A program made the position numbers and the translations under genes. Source: Diadema setosum (Eukaryota; Echinodermata; Echinoidea; Diadematoida; Diadematidae). From it: 64,000 nucleotides of DNA. Of the stretch, positions 60,219-64,000 are shown in pieces. Each line of letters starts with the position of its first letter. The stretch's first letter is position 1. Location: the NCBI GenBank assembly GCA_033980235.1, contig CM067066.1:33953180-34017179 (forward strand), given 5' to 3'. The notes under the pieces were generated by a model. The model ran no database searches, was not told the DNA's origin, and worked only from the letters and a program-made list of their open reading frames with translations.

Positions 60219-60987
60219 GTGTGTTATTGTTATGGTTATTGATTTCTGTGTAACCTAACTTCTAACGACAACATTAAATTTATTTCTTCCAAAAATTTCT
60301 AAATTCATTATTCTCCTAGAATCTAGTCCTATTAAAACTGCGACCAGCCCGAACGCAAAGCGTTCATAAACCTGTGTTGGGGTTGTGAAGGACTGCCCTG
60401 GGCCTGGGATTATTCTCCATGAGTCTTCTAGCAAATTTACTATGCTGTCTAACCCTGTTGTGGGGTGCTGAACGACTCGTATGTGTAAGCGTGTTGGGGT
60501 CGCTGTTGCAGTTAGACAACCTTGGCTATATACTGTCTAGACATCTCTGCGGCTTGGCAGTGCTAGCTAGGCCCGGCACTAGCGCCCTGTTGCATGAGTG
60601 TCAGTCAGAAAGTCATACATAGAAGCTAGATAGATTCTAGTCTAGATTTAGAATCTAAGTCTCCAGAAACTCAATTCTGATTGCTTGATTAGTGATAAAG
60701 TTATCTGACGGAATTTTATTTTCTGATGTAAGTTTGATTACTTTTTTATAATGCAACAGGGCCAGGGCCCAAGCCCAACTGCCTCAATTGGACTTTTCTA
60801 GAGGGTTCTACTCGTTGTAGTATAAATCTAGAGGATAGAGATTAAGTGAGGATTAAGAATCTGGTGCTCTAGATTTAATTTGTACTAAAATTCTAGGCTC
60901 TACATGTGACAGTTAATATGTATAAAGTATATTTTATTATTATCATTATTATTTCAGTGGCCTAGCTCCCTTTCCTTCATATTCCAG
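60219..60987. other. Upstream flank of TCAIM; promoter not fixed
   Basis: A moderately CpG-containing stretch at 60320-60600 could hold the promoter or a leader exon. No TATA box or clear initiator is visible. Confidence 0.3.
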
Positions 60988-61023
60988 GAGGAGGCAGAGA
61001 AGCTGATTCAGGTGTTATTTCCA

Positions 61024-61079
61024 ATGACCATTTGGAGGACAAAATTTGCCAGTATGCATCATACTTACAGATTTAAGAG
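61024..61079 (+). CDS. TCAIM: TCAIM exon 1, presequence
   Basis: ATG at 61024 gives MTIWRTKFASMHHTYRFKR, the last codon split by the intron. Donor AAGAG/GTAAGA. The exon starts at 60988 after ATTCCAG; its first 36 bases are open in frame, so an earlier start in another exon is possible. Confidence 0.72.
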
Positions 61080-64000
61080 GTAAGACCAATTGGAAACTCA
61101 AAGTGTATTTAAAGAGAAACAATGCAGAGTATGCAAAGCTTTGCTTGCAATTATTTATCATTTGTCATTTATTGACCAAGTCATTTGGTTGAAAGTATTC
61201 GCTGCCATGAACTTTCTAAAAAAAACTTACCCTGCCACTGGTTTAAGACCCATTTGTTTTTACGTTTGTTTGTTTGTTTGTTTGTTTGTTTGTTTGTTTG
61301 TTTGTTTTTGGCTGCTTGATTTTCTATATCTGATTTGACTAATGACAATAAAACAGAAACCAGGAGCACCAGTAACTGAATAATCCAATGACCACTGTTT
61401 TCTGTGGAAAGGCACAAAACCTCAGTCTTCACTGTAATACACATTTTGTGTGTTTTTATTTACATAGAATCTTCAGGATGATGAACCCTCCCAATGGGAG
61501 TGTCCTCCTACGATGCTTGACATCAGCACAAACCACCGAAGCTCTCCGTCCTTTTCTCTTTGCCGTCCACCCAGACTTCTTTGGGCAGCACCCACGAGCG
61601 AGGGCAAGTAGCACAAAAAGGAACTCATTGAGTCACCATGTCACTTTTGTTTCCACTGATATATTTCCTTTTTACTTCAATTGATACATTCCCCAGTGTT
61701 TATTGACACTAGACAACATACCCATACAGTAAGGCTTTGTCTTAGGAATGCACAAGGCAAATTTGGGCTGGACACAATGATTGCCACCTTAGAGAACTAT
61801 CAAATTATAACTTTTTCCTTGAAGAAATCTCTGTTTCGTTTTTGTTTTTTCTTTTTTAACAGAGAGGAGGAGCGTAGCCTTCATAGTCCTGGATATTGTG
61901 CAAGCCATTCCCACATTTGAAAAAGAAAAAAGAAAAAAACAAAACAAAACAAAACAAAAACAGTAACTTTGCTCTAAAAGAACTTTTCTAGATGCTGAAA
62001 TATGATTTAGAGATAGAAATATCCTTTGAAAGTGTCATTGATAATGTGATTGAAAATCAGCCTATGCCAGTTGTATTTCTATCATTTGGTATCATATTAA
62101 GTCATTTTGCAGAGTCTTGCTGTTCTGGTTTGTATACCAGGGCTCATGCCAGATTTATGGCCAAGTGATATTCCCAGTAATTGGAATTAGCATTGTGCAA
62201 GCTCTCATTGCAAGTCTAATCCAAAGTGTATCCACTCTGCATTGTTGTTATCAGGATTCTGGATACATCCTCTATCTCTGATTTCATTATAGCTCATCAT
62301 TTGATTGTTTATAGGGATGTAGTTATGCTGAAGAAAATGATACAGTGTCAGGAACCTGCTTGTTTTTATGACTCTTCTTGTCTCTGTCCCTGCAGGAAAC
62401 AAATGAACGGTCTCTCCAACAGCTCTTTGCATACATAGACGACCTCCAGACAGATAAGAGAGTTACGGCCACTAAACTCACGTTTTATCTCAGAAATGGT
62501 AGCAAAGGTGCAAAGGACATGCTGCATTACAAAGGTACATGATTAGTTTGTGTGTCCATACAAGCATGTTGATGCTTGACTAGAAAAGTTCCATCACAGT
62601 TGTTGAATGTTCCGATGAGGTTCAAAAACATCTCTCCTACATACAAATATGTTTACAAAATAGCAGTGTCATAAAATTCCTGAGAGCTTTACTGTAGTGC
62701 CCTGTAAAATAAAAAAATAAAAAAAATATTCAATCAAAATAATCTACAATAAACAGTGGTAGATCTAAAAAAAAAAATGTATTTGATACAGGAGTTCTTG
62801 TTTCATGAAAATTGTAATTGCATTGCCAGGACTGTGACTACATCAAATGTTAGGTCTTTTCTAGCTCAGCTTGGCCTTTATGAAATTCATGTAATAGCAG
62901 CAATGATTGTCTTAATGATGAGGATGGCAATGATATTTTGTCCACTGAGAGAGAGATAGAGTAGACCACAAAGAACTTTGTCAGCATTGAATATGACAGA
63001 AAAGTAAAACCTATGAAAAGGAGCAGTTATAAAAATGAAAATACTGTGGATTCCCATTATAACGAAGTCCTTGGGACTGGCAGTTTTCTTTCGTTGTATT
63101 GAAATTTTGTTAAAACCAAACAAATAAACAATGAAAAACATAGCACAGATATTGTTGTGGCCTGAATTTTTACTTTGTTGTAACTGGAATTTCTTTATAA
63201 CTGTGTTTGTTATAACAGGGGCGCACTGTACAGCACAGAGATTAGAACTAATCCCAGATAAAAATATTAATCATGAGCTTTATATTGCTTCCAACATGTG
63301 AATTATTTGAAAGACTTCAATGCCTAAGAGATGCATATAAGGCAGCTTTTATATTTTTCGCAGAAGTAATTAATGGAGTGCAGTCAAGGGTAGCAAGAGT
63401 TAATGACACATTATAAAGAATTGAATCTTGCAATGTAATCCTCACCTACTGTTGGATCATCCTTTTATTTCTCTTTCATATTGTCAAATACTGTACCTAA
63501 TTTATAGGGAATACATAGCTAGACTTTGCAAACATAGTTGCTACTTACATGCTGCTAAAATCAGTGAAGGCATTAGTATATTTCCATTTCTAACTGTTGT
63601 TGGTTGCCTTTTTGATGGACTTGATTAGGAAGCACTGTGCTGAAGAGTGTCAACATCAACCTGACTTCATTGGATGTCTACACCACAGTCAGGGGTGTTC
63701 TTGAGAGCTGCACCCTGTCTACTGCCCTCATTGACCGGTACAAGGAGGAGAATGACGCCGCAGGAGGAGTGTTCCCTCGACCAGTGGAGTGGCACCATTC
63801 CTACTATGAGTATACCGGGAAGAAAAATCCAAACACCAAAGTTCATCAAAGACCGCGCAAACCTGATATTACTCTGAGGTATCAATTCAAAATTATTGTT
63901 AGATCTTGCAAACTGGATCTTTATCAATGTTCATGATATTTCTAAGATTTGTAGCCATTTTATTCATTTACTTTTTACAGAGTGTCTAAAGATTTTGAAG
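61024..64000 (+). CDS. TCAIM: TCAIM, mitochondrial J-domain-like protein (5' part, runs off window)
   Basis: T-cell activation inhibitor, mitochondrial (C3orf23), a matrix protein linked in mammals to mitochondrial metabolism and T-cell activation. Plus-strand exons 61024-61079, 61468-61603, 62396-62534, 63629-63878 and 63981-64000 (window end) join in frame to 200 codons of roughly 500. Residues 1-40 are rich in Arg/Lys without acidic residues, as a mitochondrial presequence. ALRPFLFAVHPDFFGQHP (45-61) matches human ALRPFYFAVHPDFFGQHP and carries the HPD tripeptide (53-55) of J domains. Then TNERSLQQL and KLTFYLRNG match NENSLKRL and QLTFYVRE. The exact start is less sure: the exon from 60988 is open in frame 12 codons upstream of ATG 61024. 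Intron 2 has a GC donor. Confidence 0.92.
61264..61310. repeat. (TTTG)n tetranucleotide run
   Basis: About eleven units inside TCAIM intron 1. Confidence 0.95.
61468..61603 (+). CDS. TCAIM: TCAIM exon 2, HPD motif
   Basis: Residues 19-64, including the VHPDFFGQHP block. Acceptor TACATAG. The exon ends CGAGCGAGG and the intron starts GCAAGT, a GC donor; a GT donor at this codon does not exist, and the next exon needs phase 0. Confidence 0.92.
62396..62534 (+). CDS. TCAIM: TCAIM exon 3
   Basis: Residues 65-111: ETNERSLQQLFAYIDDLQ, then TKLTFYLRNGSKGAKDML. Acceptor CCCTGCAG, donor AAAG/GTACAT, leaving one base. Confidence 0.93.
63043..63230. mobile_element. 188 bp Tc1/mariner-type MITE in TCAIM intron 3
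   Basis: TACTGTGGATTCCCATTATAA at the left (first 20 bases counted) and GTTATAACAGGGGCGCACTG-TA at the right; inner CGTTGTA and TTGTTGTAAC words form further inverted pairs. Flanking TA suggests mariner-type mobilisation. Confidence 0.68.
63629..63878 (+). CDS. TCAIM: TCAIM exon 4
   Basis: Residues 111-194: TVLKSVNINLTSLDVYTTV, VLESCTLSTALIDRY, VEWHHSYYEYTGKKNP, matching human VKFTLHTRDLLSTV, ILNSCSLSVEHI and IKWDKSYYSFTGFKDP. Acceptor TTGATTAG, donor CTGAG/GTATCA. Confidence 0.95.
63981..64000 (+). CDS. TCAIM: TCAIM exon 5 (start only)
   Basis: Acceptor CTTTTTACAG ends at 63980. The twenty bases give RVSKDFE in the required phase; the exon continues beyond the window. Confidence 0.8.

Overview
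This is animal nuclear DNA, not bacterial: genes are split into short exons by long introns with GT..AG borders, and intergenic DNA is AT-rich and full of microsatellites, homopolymer C/G tracts and small inverted-repeat transposons. The protein sequences, a vertebrate-type TTAGGG repeat, and the style of the repeats (GGCGGAGG-ended elements, TAGGCCTA-rich DNA, TTAA-flanked elements) suggest a marine invertebrate deuterostome. An echinoderm such as a sea urchin is my best guess; amphioxus or a hemichordate cannot be excluded from this sequence alone.

Three protein-coding genes are recognised. (1) SAMHD1, the HD-domain dNTP triphosphohydrolase, lies on the minus strand from 19686 down to 772. 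Fourteen exons join in frame to 566 codons, holding the SAM domain, all metal-binding residues of the HD site and the main allosteric-site residues; the last exon is either a weak candidate at 308-382 or beyond the window. (2) A riboflavin transporter of the SLC52A family lies on the plus strand (coding 44593-45792 and 46526-46762, 478 residues, complete). (3) The first 200 residues of TCAIM, a mitochondrial J-domain-like protein, lie on the plus strand at 61024-64000, and the gene runs off the right edge. Its second intron appears to use a GC donor. The three genes have no obvious shared pathway; nucleotide pools, vitamin B2 uptake and mitochondrial metabolism are simply neighbours here.

The spaces between genes are the more unusual part. 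19.7-44.2 kb is a repeat-rich desert with a Kolobok-like palindromic pair, a tRNA-like sequence beside a hairpin, a telomere-like tract inside an inverted-repeat element, two elements written almost wholly in one iterated hexamer, a 2.6 kb satellite with a three-monomer higher-order repeat, remnants of non-LTR retrotransposons, and a nested transposon pair. 47.1-61.0 kb is mostly unique AT-rich DNA up to 53 kb, then repeats, including a 3.4 kb near-perfect foldback element (55514-58932) and a second, empty copy of the element that hosts the nested insertion at 35 kb. The SAMHD1 introns also carry several element copies, among them arrays of AGGTCA direct repeats.

No prokaryotic-type system, CRISPR array or rRNA gene is seen. 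The strongest novel candidates are the foldback element built from ~400 bp modules, the 6-bp-duplication transposon family with its in-window empty site, and the higher-order satellite.
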